From Aldersonia sp. NBC_00410 (GTDB lineage: Bacteria; Actinomycetota; Actinomycetes; Mycobacteriales; Mycobacteriaceae), in the NCBI RefSeq assembly GCF_026342035.1, contig NZ_JAPENM010000004.1:310001-374000 (forward strand): 64,000 bases of DNA, read 5' to 3'. Both the position numbers and the translations under genes were made by a program. This document shows positions 1 through 8,288 of this stretch, in pieces; the stretch's first letter is position 1; every line of letters begins with the position of its first letter. The notes under the pieces are model-generated. The model had not been told where the DNA came from. It saw only the letters and a program-made list of their open reading frames with translations, and made no database searches.

Positions 1-183
1 CCCGGTGAGGTCGAGATAGCCGACGGTGTGCTCATCGAACACGGCGAACGTGCCGGACCCACCCTTTGGCGAGACATTCAGCAAACCGTCGGCACCGAGT
101 GGGGCCGTGGCCACGACAAACAGCGGCTGCTGCCGCAACCAGTCCGCGAGCTTCGGCTCGATCCCCTCGTAGACCTTCCCCAT
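1..183 (-). CDS. Pyridoxamine 5'-phosphate oxidase-family protein, 3' part outside the window
   Basis: Partial gene running off the left edge; only the first 61 codons are present. The visible N-terminus (MGKVYEGIEPKLADWLRQQP, then FVVATAPL and NVSPKGG) looks like the opening of a family of short PPOX-fold flavin or haem-binding oxidoreductases that begin with an MG(K)VY(D/E)GI motif followed by an NVSPKG strand. The ATG is at 183-181. The reaction of this subfamily is not established, so only the family is called. It lies 21 bp downstream of the M20 peptidase on the same strand and could be cotranscribed with it. Confidence 0.72.
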   Translation of the reverse strand, partial: MGKVYEGIEPKLADWLRQQPLFVVATAPLGADGLLNVSPKGGSGTFAVFDEHTVGYLDLTG

Positions 184-204
184 CGCCCGAGTCTACGACC
201 GCCC

Positions 205-1545
205 TCAACCGGCGAACGCACGCAGGAACAGCGCCTCGGCCACCGCAAGTTTCTCGATCTCGGTGGGGTCGACACTCTCGTTCGGCGCGTGGATGAGGCA
301 GCGCGGTTCCTCCACCCCGATCAGCGCGATCTCTGCTTTCGGCATGACGCCGGCGAAGACGTTGCACAGCGGAATCGATCCGCCCTGCCCGACGCTGCCG
401 AGGTCGGCGCCGTACGCCTCCTCCATCGCGGTACGCAGCGCCGCGTAACCCGGGCCATCGGTCGCCGCTCGGAACGGAGAGCCGACCGCCTCGGGCTCCA
501 CCGTCACGCGCGCCTGCCACGGCGCCCTGGCTTTCAGGTGTGCCGCGAGCGCATCCTGGGCCCGTTGCGGATCCATTCCGGGCGGCACCCGCAGGTTCAG
601 CCGGGCCGAGGCGCGCGGCGCGATGGCGGCCGCCGAGCCGACCACCGGCGGGCAGTCGATACCGAGGATGGTCAGCGCCGGACGTGCCCACACCGTGTCG
701 GCCACCGACCCGGTCCCGGCGAGTGCGACCCCGTCGAGCACGCCGGCATCGGTCCGGAACTGATCTTCGGGATAGTCCACCCCCGTCCAGGACTGATCCG
801 ACTCGAGTCCGTCGATGACGGTGTTGCCGGCATCGTCGCGCAGGCCGGCGAGGATATGGACAAGGGCCGCGAGCGCGTCCGGCGCCGGACCGCCGAACAT
901 GCCCGAGTGCACTTCACCGGCGAGCGTCTCGACATGCACAACGACGTTCGCGATCCCGCGCAGCGTCGTGGTCACCGTCGGCCGGCCCACCGCCGCATTA
1001 CCGGTATCGACGACGAGCACCATATCGGCGTCGAAGAGTTCCGGACGAGCCTGCACGAGCTCCTCGAGCCCGCCGGTGCCCATTTCCTCGGTGCCCTCGG
1101 CCACCACCCTGATGCCGAGCGGGAACGGCGCGCCGAGCGCGCGCAGCGCCAGCAGATGCATGACGATGTTGCCCTTGCAGTCCGCAGCGCCGCGGCCGTA
1201 CCAGCGTCCATCACGTTCAGTCAACTCGAATGGGTGACTGTGCCAGAGCTTTTCGTTGCCCGGCGGTTGAACATCGTAGTGGCAGTACAGCAACACGGTC
1301 GGCGAGCCGGCCGGCCCGGGCTGGTGGCCGACCACGGCGTTCGAGCCGTCCGGGGTCTCGACGAGATCGACCGCGCCGATACCGGCGGAGTGGAACGCGT
1401 CGCGCACCCACTCCGCGGCGCGCTGGCACTCCTCGGGCGGGAACTGCCGCGGATCGGCTACCGACCGCATCGCGACCAGCGTGGCCAACTCGGATTTCGC
1501 GGTCGGCATCAGTTCGGCGACCGCCGCTCGAATATCTCCTGCCAC
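205..1545 (-). CDS. M20 family metallopeptidase (dipeptidase/carboxypeptidase type)
   Basis: A 446-residue cytoplasmic zinc peptidase of the M20/ArgE/DapE/CNDP superfamily. Metal-site motifs are seen in order: LLYCHYDVQPPG with the first His/Asp pair, then a KGNIVMHLLAL region, EGTEEMGTGG with the catalytic/metal Glu pair, and an NAAVGRPTVTTTLRG start of the dimerisation lid. No signal peptide is present. The GTG start at 1545 follows a GGAGG ribosome site six bases upstream. The longer open frame to 1644 lacks family similarity and was rejected. The closest families hydrolyse dipeptides or N-acylated amino acids; the substrate cannot be read from the sequence. It is divergent from cstA, a peptide/pyruvate uptake protein, across 237 bp, so a role in peptide scavenging is plausible but inferred. 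Confidence 0.88.
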   Translation of the reverse strand: MAGDIRAAVAELMPTAKSELATLVAMRSVADPRQFPPEECQRAAEWVRDAFHSAGIGAVDLVETPDGSNAVVGHQPGPAGSPTVLLYCHYDVQPPGNEKLWHSHPFELTERDGRWYGRGAADCKGNIVMHLLALRALGAPFPLGIRVVAEGTEEMGTGGLEELVQARPELFDADMVLVVDTGNAAVGRPTVTTTLRGIANVVVHVETLAGEVHSGMFGGPAPDALAALVHILAGLRDDAGNTVIDGLESDQSWTGVDYPEDQFRTDAGVLDGVALAGTGSVADTVWARPALTILGIDCPPVVGSAAAIAPRASARLNLRVPPGMDPQRAQDALAAHLKARAPWQARVTVEPEAVGSPFRAATDGPGYAALRTAMEEAYGADLGSVGQGGSIPLCNVFAGVMPKAEIALIGVEEPRCLIHAPNESVDPTEIEKLAVAEALFLRAFAG

Positions 1546-1782
1546 GTCGCCTCCTATGCGTGGGCCCGCGCCTCCTCGGTGTCCTTGTGCTGCACGACTG
1601 GCGGTCCAGATTCGGGAGTATTCCACCGCGCCGGGGCGGCTCACCGACGAAAACTGACAATTTCACCGATCCGTGACCGCATCTTTTCGTGCTCGCGGGT
1701 AGTGCCCATTTGCGAGAGCCGAGACGTAACGTGAGGCAGGCAACGAGAGCAATCGGCATGCACCGCGACCACAGGAGTGACA

Positions 1783-4086
1783 ATGACTGTCGCGCAAGCC
1801 CGGGCGGATGAACCCGCCGCCGGCATCGAGTATCTGCGAACCGATCCCGACCTGCCACCGGTGGGCGTCGTGGACCGCAATCCGATCACCCCGGCCAAAC
1901 GCGCGATCTTCGCCGTGATTGCGCTGCTCGGCGCAGTCGCGTGGGTAGTGATCGCGGTGGTCCGGGGCGAACACGTCAGCGCGGTGTGGTTTGTCGTGGC
2001 CGCACTGTGCACGTACGTGATCGCATTCCGGTTCTATGCGCGATTCATCGAGTACCGGATCGTCAAGCCGCGCGACGATGTCGCCACTACCGCCGAGATC
2101 ATGGAAAACGGCAAGGACTACATGCCGATGGACCGGCGGGTCCTCTACGGCCACCACTTCGCCGCGATCGCGGGCGCTGGACCGCTGGTCGGCCCGGTGC
2201 TCGCCGCACAGATGGGGTACCTGCCGGGCACGATCTGGATCATCGTCGGCGTCGTGTTTGCCGGTGGGGTGCAGGACTATCTGGTGTTGTGGGCCTCGAA
2301 CAAACGACACGGCCGCAGCCTGGGACAGATGGCCAAGGAGGAACTTGGCCCGATCGGCGGCACTGCCGCGATCATCGCCGTGCTGGTCATCATGGTCATC
2401 CTGCTCGCGGTACTCGCACTGGTGGTCGTGAACGCGCTTGCGGAGAGCCCGTGGGGCGTGTTCTCCCTCGCCATGACGATTCCAATCGCCCTGTTCATGG
2501 GCGTGTACATGCGTTATCTGCGGCCCGGAGCCGTGGCCGAGGTTTCGCTGATCGGTGTCGCGCTGCTGCTGCTGGCCATCGTCGCGGGTGGCTGGGTGGA
2601 CGACACCGCCTGGGGCCAGGACTGGTTCGGCCTTTCCCGGGTCACCATCGCCTGGCTGCTCATCGGCTACGGCTTCGCCGCCTCCGTCCTGCCGGTGTGG
2701 TTGCTGCTCGCCCCACGTGACTACCTGTCCACCTTCATGAAGGTCGGGACGATCGCGCTGCTGGCGGTCGGAATCCTCGTTGCGCGTCCAGCGATGGAGA
2801 TGCCCGCCGTCACCGAGTTCGCCCGTGCCGGTAACGGTCCCGCGTTCGCCGGTTCGCTGTTCCCGTTCCTTTTCATCACCATCGCCTGTGGTGCGCTGTC
2901 CGGGTTCCACGCCCTGATTGCTTCCGGCACAACGCCGAAGCTGCTGGCCAAAGAATCGCAGACAAAGATGATCGGCTACGGGGCGATGCTCACCGAGTCG
3001 TTCGTCGCGATCATGGCGCTGATCACCGCCTGCATCCTCGACCCGCATCTGTACTTCGCGATGAACGCACCGGCAGCAGTCACCGGCGGAACCGCCGAGA
3101 CGGCCGCGCAATACGTCAACGGCCTACCGATTCCCGGCAGCCCGATCAGCGCGGCGGAACTGAGTCGGGCCGCCACGGATGTCGGCGAGGAGTCGATCGT
3201 TTCCCGCACCGGTGGCGCGCCGACGCTGGCCGTCGGCATGTCCGAGGTGATGCACGGGTTCATCGGCGGGGAAAGTCTGAAAGCGTTCTGGTACCACTTC
3301 GCGATCATGTTCGAGGCCCTGTTCATCCTCACCACCGTGGACGCCGGCACCCGGGTCGCCCGGTTCATGCTGTCGGATTCGCTGGGGAACTTGGGTGGTC
3401 CAGCGCGCAAGTTCAAGGATCCGTCCTGGCGGGTCGGTGCCTGGATCTGCACGCTCGTGGTCTGCGCGGCGTGGGGGTCGATCCTGCTGATGGGTGTGAC
3501 CGATCCGCTCGGCGGCATCAACACCCTGTTCCCGCTGTTCGGTATCGCCAATCAGCTGCTCGCCGCGATCGCCTTGACGGTGATCCTGACGATCCTGGTG
3601 AAAAAGGGCATGGTGAAGTGGGCGTGGATTCCCGGCATTCCGCTGGTCTGGGACCTCGTGGTGACGATGACCGCGTCCTGGCAGAAGATTTTCTCCGGTG
3701 ATCGCGCGGTTGGCTACTGGTCCCAGCACAACGCGTTCAAGGAGGCCAAGGACGCAGGCAAGACCGCGTTCGGCAACGCCAAGACGCCGGAAGCGATCGA
3801 CGCGGTCATCCGAAACACGTTCATCCAGGGCACGCTCTCGATCGTGTTCGCGGTCCTGGTGCTGATCGTCACGGCGGCCGGGGCCTGGGTGTGCCTGCGC
3901 GCCATTCGGTCCGGCGGAGCGTCCACCACCGAAGCACCCGAACAACCGTCGAAGATCTTCGCTCCGCGAAGTTTCATTGCCACCCCGGCGGAACGTGCAG
4001 TGGAGAAGCAATGGGACGAGTTGTTTGCCAGCGGCGCGATCCGACCGGCCGGCGCCGCCCATGCCCGAGCGGAGCATCATGGCTGA
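1783..4086 (+). CDS. cstA: Carbon starvation protein A (CstA)
   Basis: A 767-residue polytopic membrane protein of the CstA/BtsT family (E. coli CstA about 700 residues), which imports peptides and/or pyruvate when preferred carbon is scarce. Family-typical segments are seen: HHFAAIAGAGPLVGPVLAAQ, DYLVLWASNKRHGRSLG, the ALSGFHALIASGTTPKLL stretch, and TVDAGTRVARFM near the C-terminal third. Many hydrophobic helices follow a roughly 40-residue hydrophilic N-terminus. ATG 1783 was chosen over GTG 1777 because the latter overlaps the AGGAG site. The 3' end overlaps the ybdD-like gene by 8 bases, the usual cstA-ybdD coupling. Confidence 0.95.
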   Translation: MTVAQARADEPAAGIEYLRTDPDLPPVGVVDRNPITPAKRAIFAVIALLGAVAWVVIAVVRGEHVSAVWFVVAALCTYVIAFRFYARFIEYRIVKPRDDVATTAEIMENGKDYMPMDRRVLYGHHFAAIAGAGPLVGPVLAAQMGYLPGTIWIIVGVVFAGGVQDYLVLWASNKRHGRSLGQMAKEELGPIGGTAAIIAVLVIMVILLAVLALVVVNALAESPWGVFSLAMTIPIALFMGVYMRYLRPGAVAEVSLIGVALLLLAIVAGGWVDDTAWGQDWFGLSRVTIAWLLIGYGFAASVLPVWLLLAPRDYLSTFMKVGTIALLAVGILVARPAMEMPAVTEFARAGNGPAFAGSLFPFLFITIACGALSGFHALIASGTTPKLLAKESQTKMIGYGAMLTESFVAIMALITACILDPHLYFAMNAPAAVTGGTAETAAQYVNGLPIPGSPISAAELSRAATDVGEESIVSRTGGAPTLAVGMSEVMHGFIGGESLKAFWYHFAIMFEALFILTTVDAGTRVARFMLSDSLGNLGGPARKFKDPSWRVGAWICTLVVCAAWGSILLMGVTDPLGGINTLFPLFGIANQLLAAIALTVILTILVKKGMVKWAWIPGIPLVWDLVVTMTASWQKIFSGDRAVGYWSQHNAFKEAKDAGKTAFGNAKTPEAIDAVIRNTFIQGTLSIVFAVLVLIVTAAGAWVCLRAIRSGGASTTEAPEQPSKIFAPRSFIATPAERAVEKQWDELFASGAIRPAGAAHARAEHHG

Positions 4087-4297
4087 GGGCGCGATTCGGG
4101 TTCCGTTGCGTGGCATAGCGAATGCAGCGCGCGGGGTCTGGTGGTGGTTCACCTCGGTGCTCGGCGATCACGACTACGAGCGGTTCGTCGCGCATATGCA
4201 CGCCCGCCATCCGGGTGAGCCGATTCCCAGCGAACGGGAGTTCTGGCGCAGCCGGTATGCCGCGGCGGAGGCCAACCCCGCAGCACGCTGCTGCTGA
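4079..4297 (+). CDS. YbdD/YjiX family small protein (CstA partner)
   Basis: A 72-residue protein matching the YbdD/YjiX (DUF466) family. The core has the D-Y-x-x-[FY]-x-x-H-M-x-x-x-H-P pattern (LGDHDYERFVAHMHARHPGE), then a [ST]-x-x-E-F-[WF]-x-x-R-Y segment, and it ends in the family's RCC tail. It overlaps the 3' end of cstA by 8 bases and is almost certainly translationally coupled to it. In enterobacteria small proteins of this family are encoded with CstA/BtsT transporters and are needed for transport. The biochemical role here is inferred from that. Confidence 0.9.
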   Translation: MAEGAIRVPLRGIANAARGVWWWFTSVLGDHDYERFVAHMHARHPGEPIPSEREFWRSRYAAAEANPAARCC

Positions 4298-4314
4298 CCG
4301 GAAAGGTTTCTACT

Positions 4315-4545
4315 GTGCCGAGTAAGAAGCGTTCCTGGAAAGAACTTTCACCGCGTGCGCGGGTTCGGATCGTCATCGCGGCTGCGGTGCAGTTCGCCCT
4401 GACCGCGGCGGCGCTCGCGGATCTGCGACGGCGAGATCCCGTGCAGGTACGCGGCTCGCGTCGGGTCTGGGCCGCCGTCTCATTCGTGAACTTCGTCGGA
4501 CCGATCGCCTACTTCGCGTTCGGAATTCGGCGCGACGGTGTCTGA
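4315..4545 (+). CDS. Small membrane protein, PLD-nuclease N-terminal (PLDc_N)-like
   Basis: A 76-residue protein with two predicted membrane helices (about residues 16-36 and 50-66) separated by a basic LRRRDPVQVRGSRRVW loop, ending GPIAYFAFGIRRD. This two-helix layout with a WxxxxFxxxxGPxxYFxxGR-like second half is typical of stand-alone PLDc_N domains in actinobacteria, whose function is unknown. The start is GTG 4315 with a GAAAGG site upstream. It follows the ybdD-like gene by 17 bases and may share the cstA transcript. Its last codons lie inside a duplicated 25-bp sequence (4526-4580). Confidence 0.7.
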   Translation: MPSKKRSWKELSPRARVRIVIAAAVQFALTAAALADLRRRDPVQVRGSRRVWAAVSFVNFVGPIAYFAFGIRRDGV

Positions 4546-4580
4546 TGTGCCGCGCTTCGGCGCGACGGTGTCTGATGTGC
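4526..4580. repeat. 25-bp direct repeat spanning the 3' end of the PLDc_N-like gene
   Basis: Positions 4526-4550 and 4556-4580 are identical (25 bp, starting TTCGGCGCGACGG), at a 30-bp period. A decayed third copy begins near 4588. The first copy encodes the last residues and stop codon of the upstream gene; the others are noncoding. This looks like a local replication-slippage duplication. Confidence 0.9.
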
Positions 4581-4612
4581 CCCGCGCTTCGGCGCGGACT
4601 GCCTGACTTGCA

Positions 4613-4650
4613 GCGCCGGTGGCGCCCGTGTGCACGGGCGCCACCGGCGC
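4613..4650. terminator. Bidirectional hairpin between convergent genes
   Basis: A perfect 18-bp inverted repeat (4613-4630 with 4633-4650), separated by two bases. It lies between the end of the PLDc_N-like gene and the stop of the convergent DUF6131 gene. It is GC-rich and lacks a clear U-tract, so termination is inferred from position and strength. Confidence 0.75.
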
Positions 4651-4667
4651 GTCAGGGGTTCGGAACT

Positions 4668-4823
4668 CTAGTAGTAGTGCGCGCGCCCACCCACGGCGCG
4701 TCCCATCGACCCGAGCAGCAACAGCACCAGGCCGACAACCAGAGCGATGATTCCAAGTATCCAGAGGATCTGGATACCGAAGATGAATCCCAGCACCATC
4801 AGGATGATTCCAGCGACTATCAC
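4668..4823 (-). CDS. DUF6131-family small hydrophobic protein
   Basis: A 51-residue protein. It consists almost entirely of two short hydrophobic segments rich in Ile/Leu/Val/Gly (IVAGIILMVLGFIFGI, then ILWILGIIALVVGLVLLLLG) followed by a GRAVGGRAHYY tail. This pattern, including the G-R-x-V-G-G-R-x-H-Y-[YW] end, is that of the actinobacterial DUF6131 family, of unknown function. GTG 4823 has a GGAG site about 8 bases upstream. It is followed by a strong bidirectional hairpin. Confidence 0.78.
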   Translation of the reverse strand: MIVAGIILMVLGFIFGIQILWILGIIALVVGLVLLLLGSMGRAVGGRAHYY

Positions 4824-4850
4824 GATCGACTCCGCTCTTGTATTCGGTTG

Positions 4851-5096
4851 TTACTTACTCGGTTCGGGAAGTGCGCAGTCCGTTACCTTGGGGTTGACCC
4901 CGAGGTAATTGAGCGGACCGGCGACCACGGTCAGCGCGACCGTTCCCGCTCCTGCACAGTTCATCGGCGTGTTCTCGAAATAGTCACGCTGCCAGGCAGC
5001 AAACGCGCCGATGACCAGCCATACGACGACCAGAATTCCCAGTAGACGACCGGTGCCCGCGCGCCGCAATCGAACTCCGCTGCGTGTCCGCTGCAT
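4851..5096 (-). CDS. Conserved membrane-anchored small protein, unknown function
   Basis: An 81-residue protein with a basic N-terminus (MQRTRSGVRLRRAG), one membrane helix at about residues 18-36, and a short exported part with two Cys (MNCAGAG, VTDCALPEPSK) that could form a disulfide. The AGGAGG-like site before ATG 5096 fixes the start. Similar short proteins with a VxVxAGPLNYxGVNPKV core occur in mycolata, as I recall them, without a known role. It is transcribed toward DUF6131 with a 27-bp gap, so the two small genes are probably one unit. Confidence 0.7.
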   Translation of the reverse strand: MQRTRSGVRLRRAGTGRLLGILVVVWLVIGAFAAWQRDYFENTPMNCAGAGTVALTVVAGPLNYLGVNPKVTDCALPEPSK

Positions 5097-5235
5097 TCGT
5101 ATCTCTCCTCCTCGAAACCGTGCCGTCGTCGGCAAACCCCGGATACCCGAAATCCCGTCGGCCAAACCCGTTTCGTTCCCCCGTCGCTCAGCTTCGTCGA
5201 CCCCGCGCAGGTGTCATCGGCGGCACAGGGGGAAC

Positions 5236-6231
5236 ATGCTCGGTATGGGACTCACAGTGGCAGTGACCGGACCAACCGGTGAGATTGGCGTCTCGGCGGT
5301 TGCGGCATTGGAGAACGAGCCGTCGGTGCAGCGCATCCTGGGCATGGCACGACGGCCGTTCGACCCGGCGGCGCATGGTTGGCGCAAGACCAGCTATCGC
5401 CGAGGCGACATTCTCGATCGCGCGGCGGTCGATGATCTCGTCGCGGAAGCAGACGTCGTCGTGCACCTTGCCTTTGTCGTGCTCGGCTCCCGTGCGGAGA
5501 GCGAGCGGGTCAACCTCGCCGGCACTCGCAACGTCTTCGAGGCGACATCGGCGGCGCAGCGCCCGAAGCGACTGGTGTACACGTCCTCGGTGGCCGCCTA
5601 CGGTTATCACGCCGACAATCCGGTGCCGCTCACCGAGGACGTGCCGACCCGCGGTTCGGACGAGCACTACTACTCGCAGCAGAAGGCCGCGTGCGAGGCG
5701 GCGCTGCACGACGTGACAGGAGACGACACCGACCTCGAGGTGTACCTACTGCGGCCGTGCATCGTGGCCGGACCACGCGCGACTGCGCTGGCCGACGCGA
5801 TGCCCTGGAACAAACTTCCGGCGACACTGCAATCGGTGACCCGTGCGGTGCCGATCCTGAAGCCGCTCGTGCCCGACCCCGGCCGGACTCTGCAACTGGT
5901 GCACCACGACGATGTCGCGAACGCTATCGCCCTCGCCGCAACCACGACCACCGCGCCGTCCGGCGCCTACAACATCGCCGGCGACGGCGACGTGAGCTTC
6001 GGCGAAGTCGTCTCGGCCCTCGGCGGCCGGCCCGTGCCGGTACCCGAGATCTCGGTAGCCGCCGCGTCCGCGATGTTGGCGCGCTTACCATTCGTGCCCA
6101 GCACGGCCGAATGGTTGCACATCGGTCGGACCTCGATGGTCATGGACATCGACAGAGCGCACGATGTACTCGGCTGGCGAGCGAAGTACACCGCGCGACA
6201 GACGCTCGATGATCTGGCCGGCGCTCGGTGA
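5236..6231 (+). CDS. NAD-dependent epimerase/dehydratase family protein (extended SDR)
   Basis: A 331-residue extended short-chain dehydrogenase/reductase. The N-terminal Rossmann motif is TGPTGEIG (TGxxGxxG type), followed by DILD and VVHLAFV strands, the catalytic YYSQQKAA (Y-x-x-x-K type) and a Ser in YTSSVAAYG. No membrane segment is present. ATG 5236 follows an AGGGGG site; codons upstream do not resemble the family. Substrates of this branch range from nucleotide sugars to small aldehydes, and none is indicated here. It is convergent with the mycolyltransferase gene, with a strong terminator between. Confidence 0.85.
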   Translation: MLGMGLTVAVTGPTGEIGVSAVAALENEPSVQRILGMARRPFDPAAHGWRKTSYRRGDILDRAAVDDLVAEADVVVHLAFVVLGSRAESERVNLAGTRNVFEATSAAQRPKRLVYTSSVAAYGYHADNPVPLTEDVPTRGSDEHYYSQQKAACEAALHDVTGDDTDLEVYLLRPCIVAGPRATALADAMPWNKLPATLQSVTRAVPILKPLVPDPGRTLQLVHHDDVANAIALAATTTTAPSGAYNIAGDGDVSFGEVVSALGGRPVPVPEISVAAASAMLARLPFVPSTAEWLHIGRTSMVMDIDRAHDVLGWRAKYTARQTLDDLAGAR

Positions 6232-6238
6232 CACAACA

Positions 6239-6276
6239 AAATCGCCCCGGTCGGCTGCTGCCGACCGGGGCGATTT
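6239..6276. terminator. Bidirectional intrinsic terminator
   Basis: A perfect 17-bp stem (6239-6255 with 6260-6276) and TGCT loop. AAAA lies on one side and TTTG on the other, so it can act in both directions between two convergent genes. Confidence 0.88.
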
Positions 6277-6295
6277 GTGATGAACCGGGTGTTGC

Positions 6296-7252
6296 TCAGG
6301 CCCCGAGCGCCGGGCCCAGGGTGCCGAACCAGGCTTCGTGGAGCCGGTCCTGCCAGTAGTTCCACCAGTGGATGCCGTTGGCCGTGATGTGCACCTGCAC
6401 CTTGGCGCCGGCGAGCTGGGCGGCCGGGACGAAGGTCTGACTGCTGATACCCGCAGCAGTCTCGAGCGGAACGAGCTGCACGAAGCGCACCGGATCGAAC
6501 TGGCCGCTAACCGGGTTGACCGAGGGCTCGCTCAGCGGCGATCCCTCGCCGGCGGACACGTACACCGATTTGCCGCGCAGCGCGCCGACATTGAGCAGCG
6601 GGTCGTTGCGGATCCACGACGGCGACGGCCAGAAACCCCACATGTTCAGCGGGTTGCCACCCATCTCGGCGACCGAGGCCTGGATACCCTGGGCGAAGCC
6701 GGGCGAGCTGGCCGTCGGGTAGCCGCTGAACGAGGCGACGCCCTTGTAGAAGTCCGGGCGGTGGATCGCCAGGTTCAGCGCGGACGTGCCGCTCATCGAC
6801 AGGCCGGCGATCGCGTTGTTCACGCCGTCGCTACCGAACTGCGATGCCATCACCGGCGGCAGCTCCCTGGTCAGGAAGGTCTCCCACTTCACCCGGCCGA
6901 GCTTCGGGTCGTCCCGCTCCCAGTCCGAGTAGAAGCTGCCCCCGCCACCGAACGGGATGGCGACGTTGACGTGCTTGTCGGCGAAGAACCGCTGGACGTC
7001 GGTGTTGATCAGCCAACCGTTGTCGTTCTCGGGGGCGCGCAGGCCGTCGAGAAGGTACAAGGTTGGCGCGGGTCCACCACCGGCAGCCTTGAGGACCTTC
7101 ACCGGAATGTCCTTGTTCATCGCGTTGGAGTGCACGTACACCAGCGCGGTGTCCGCCTGCGCGACGCCGGTTCCGGTGAAGGTGACAGCGAAAGCTGCCG
7201 CGAGGAGCGCTACCACGGCCACTGCAAGTGACCTCACGCGACGAATCATCAT
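6296..7252 (-). CDS. Secreted mycolyltransferase/antigen 85-type esterase
   Basis: A 318-residue exported alpha/beta-hydrolase. A signal peptide covers residues 1 to about 33 (basic MMIRRVRS, hydrophobic core, VAQA-D cleavage). The mature part has the antigen 85 layout: LYLLDGLRAPENDNGW, the nucleophile elbow GLSMSG, and a late His in ANGIHWWNYW. The family transfers mycolic acids onto trehalose or arabinogalactan, or acts as a related esterase. Which acceptor this member uses cannot be told. ATG 7252 (with ATG 7249 next) lies about 8 bases from an AAAGGA site. It shows that the host makes a mycolate envelope. Confidence 0.87.
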   Translation of the reverse strand: MMIRRVRSLAVAVVALLAAAFAVTFTGTGVAQADTALVYVHSNAMNKDIPVKVLKAAGGGPAPTLYLLDGLRAPENDNGWLINTDVQRFFADKHVNVAIPFGGGGSFYSDWERDDPKLGRVKWETFLTRELPPVMASQFGSDGVNNAIAGLSMSGTSALNLAIHRPDFYKGVASFSGYPTASSPGFAQGIQASVAEMGGNPLNMWGFWPSPSWIRNDPLLNVGALRGKSVYVSAGEGSPLSEPSVNPVSGQFDPVRFVQLVPLETAAGISSQTFVPAAQLAGAKVQVHITANGIHWWNYWQDRLHEAWFGTLGPALGA

Positions 7253-7415
7253 TCGATATGTCCTTTGGCTTTCCCGAATCAACCGGCCGAACGGAGAATA
7301 ACAGGGCCATAACGCACACGTTCAATTCGATGCTGTACCGATGCGGAAACTTCACTGTCCCACACCATTCGTCCAATTTCAGCTGTTCGCTCGTCTCGCG
7401 GAGCAAAAGCACAGG

Positions 7416-8225
7416 TCAGCGGGCATCCCGGAAAACCGGCTCGCGCCCCGCCTTGCGGGCCAGGGTGGCTTCCTCGAAGTTGTCGGTGAGCAATCGCACC
7501 AGCAGTTGACCGAGACCTTCGGCGTGCATATGGGCCTCGAGCGACGATGCGTCGAGCCCGGACCACAGCGTGCGTTTGGTCAGCTCGATACCGGGCCGGG
7601 AAAATTTCGTCATGCGCTCGGCGAGATCCAGGCACTCGGTGAGCAGGTCCGCGGCGGGGACGCGGCGCGAGACCAGCCCGATCCGCTCCGCCTCCTCGGC
7701 GCCGACGTCACGGCCGGTCAGCATGATCTCGAAGGCCCGAGACGTGCCGATCGCACGCGGCAGCAGGTAGGACAACCCCAACTCGCTCGCGGTCAGCCCG
7801 TTGTTGATCCCCGCGGCGCGGAAGTAGGCGGCGTCGGAGGCCACCCGTACGTCGGTGGCCAGCGCCAGGCACAGCCCGCCGCCGATCGCGGCCCCGTTGA
7901 TTGCGCTGATCACCGGCTGATGCAGCCGACGCAACGTCAGCACGACGGTATCGAGCATCTCCATCGCTCGTAGCGCGATGGAAGTCTGGGTGAGGCCGTC
8001 GATACCGCCCGGGCTACCTGCGGAGGTCTGGTCGGCGCCCGAGGAGAAGCCACGCCCGGCCCCGGTCAGCACGACCGCACGGATGTCGTTGTCGTTGCTG
8101 ATCGACTCCAGGGCCTCGCGCAGCGGCACCATGACGTCGAACGCCATCGCGTTCATCCGCTCGGGCCGGTTCAGCGTCACCAGCGCGATGTGCGGACGCG
8201 GATGCTCGACGACGACGTAGTTCAT
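7416..8225 (-). CDS. echA12: Enoyl-CoA hydratase/isomerase family protein, EchA12-like
   Basis: A 269-residue crotonase-fold protein. Features include LVTLNRPERMNAMAFDVM, the oxyanion-hole segments GRGFSSGAD and NGAAIGGGLCLA, and the ELTKRTLWSGLDASSLEAHM tail. The last, with FRAAGINNGLTASELGLSYL, closely resembles M. tuberculosis EchA12 as I recall it. Such proteins hydrate or isomerise enoyl-CoA thioesters in fatty acid or sterol catabolism; the substrate is unknown. ATG 8225 is preferred. A TAGAGT -10 hexamer ends 7 bases before it, suggesting a leaderless mRNA, and that hexamer overlaps a KstR-type palindrome. Confidence 0.85.
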   Translation of the reverse strand: MNYVVVEHPRPHIALVTLNRPERMNAMAFDVMVPLREALESISNDNDIRAVVLTGAGRGFSSGADQTSAGSPGGIDGLTQTSIALRAMEMLDTVVLTLRRLHQPVISAINGAAIGGGLCLALATDVRVASDAAYFRAAGINNGLTASELGLSYLLPRAIGTSRAFEIMLTGRDVGAEEAERIGLVSRRVPAADLLTECLDLAERMTKFSRPGIELTKRTLWSGLDASSLEAHMHAEGLGQLLVRLLTDNFEEATLARKAGREPVFRDAR

Positions 8226-8232
8226 CCGGCCC

Positions 8233-8238
8233 ACTCTA
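8233..8238 (-). promoter_or_regulatory. Putative -10 element (TAGAGT) of the echA12-like gene
   Basis: TAGAGT on the minus strand, 7 bases before ATG 8225, fits a leaderless start. It overlaps the palindrome at 8236-8251. Confidence 0.5.
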
Positions 8239-8251
8239 GAACACGTTCTAG
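8236..8251. promoter_or_regulatory. KstR-like operator palindrome
   Basis: CTAGAAC-AC-GTTCTAG: two perfect 7-bp arms around a 2-base spacer. It satisfies the KstR consensus TNNAACNNGTTNNA (TetR repressor of cholesterol catabolism in mycolata). It lies 11-26 bases before the echA12-like ATG and overlaps its predicted -10, the position expected for repression. Confidence 0.6.
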
Positions 8252-8288
8252 TCGCGGACGAGGCTTGTCGACGGCCGAGGGCGCGTCG

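Noticed and set aside
28-1734. 568-codon open frame on the + strand
   Set aside because: Antisense to the M20 peptidase; its translation is Arg/Gly/His-rich with no domain, as expected from codon bias in high-GC DNA.
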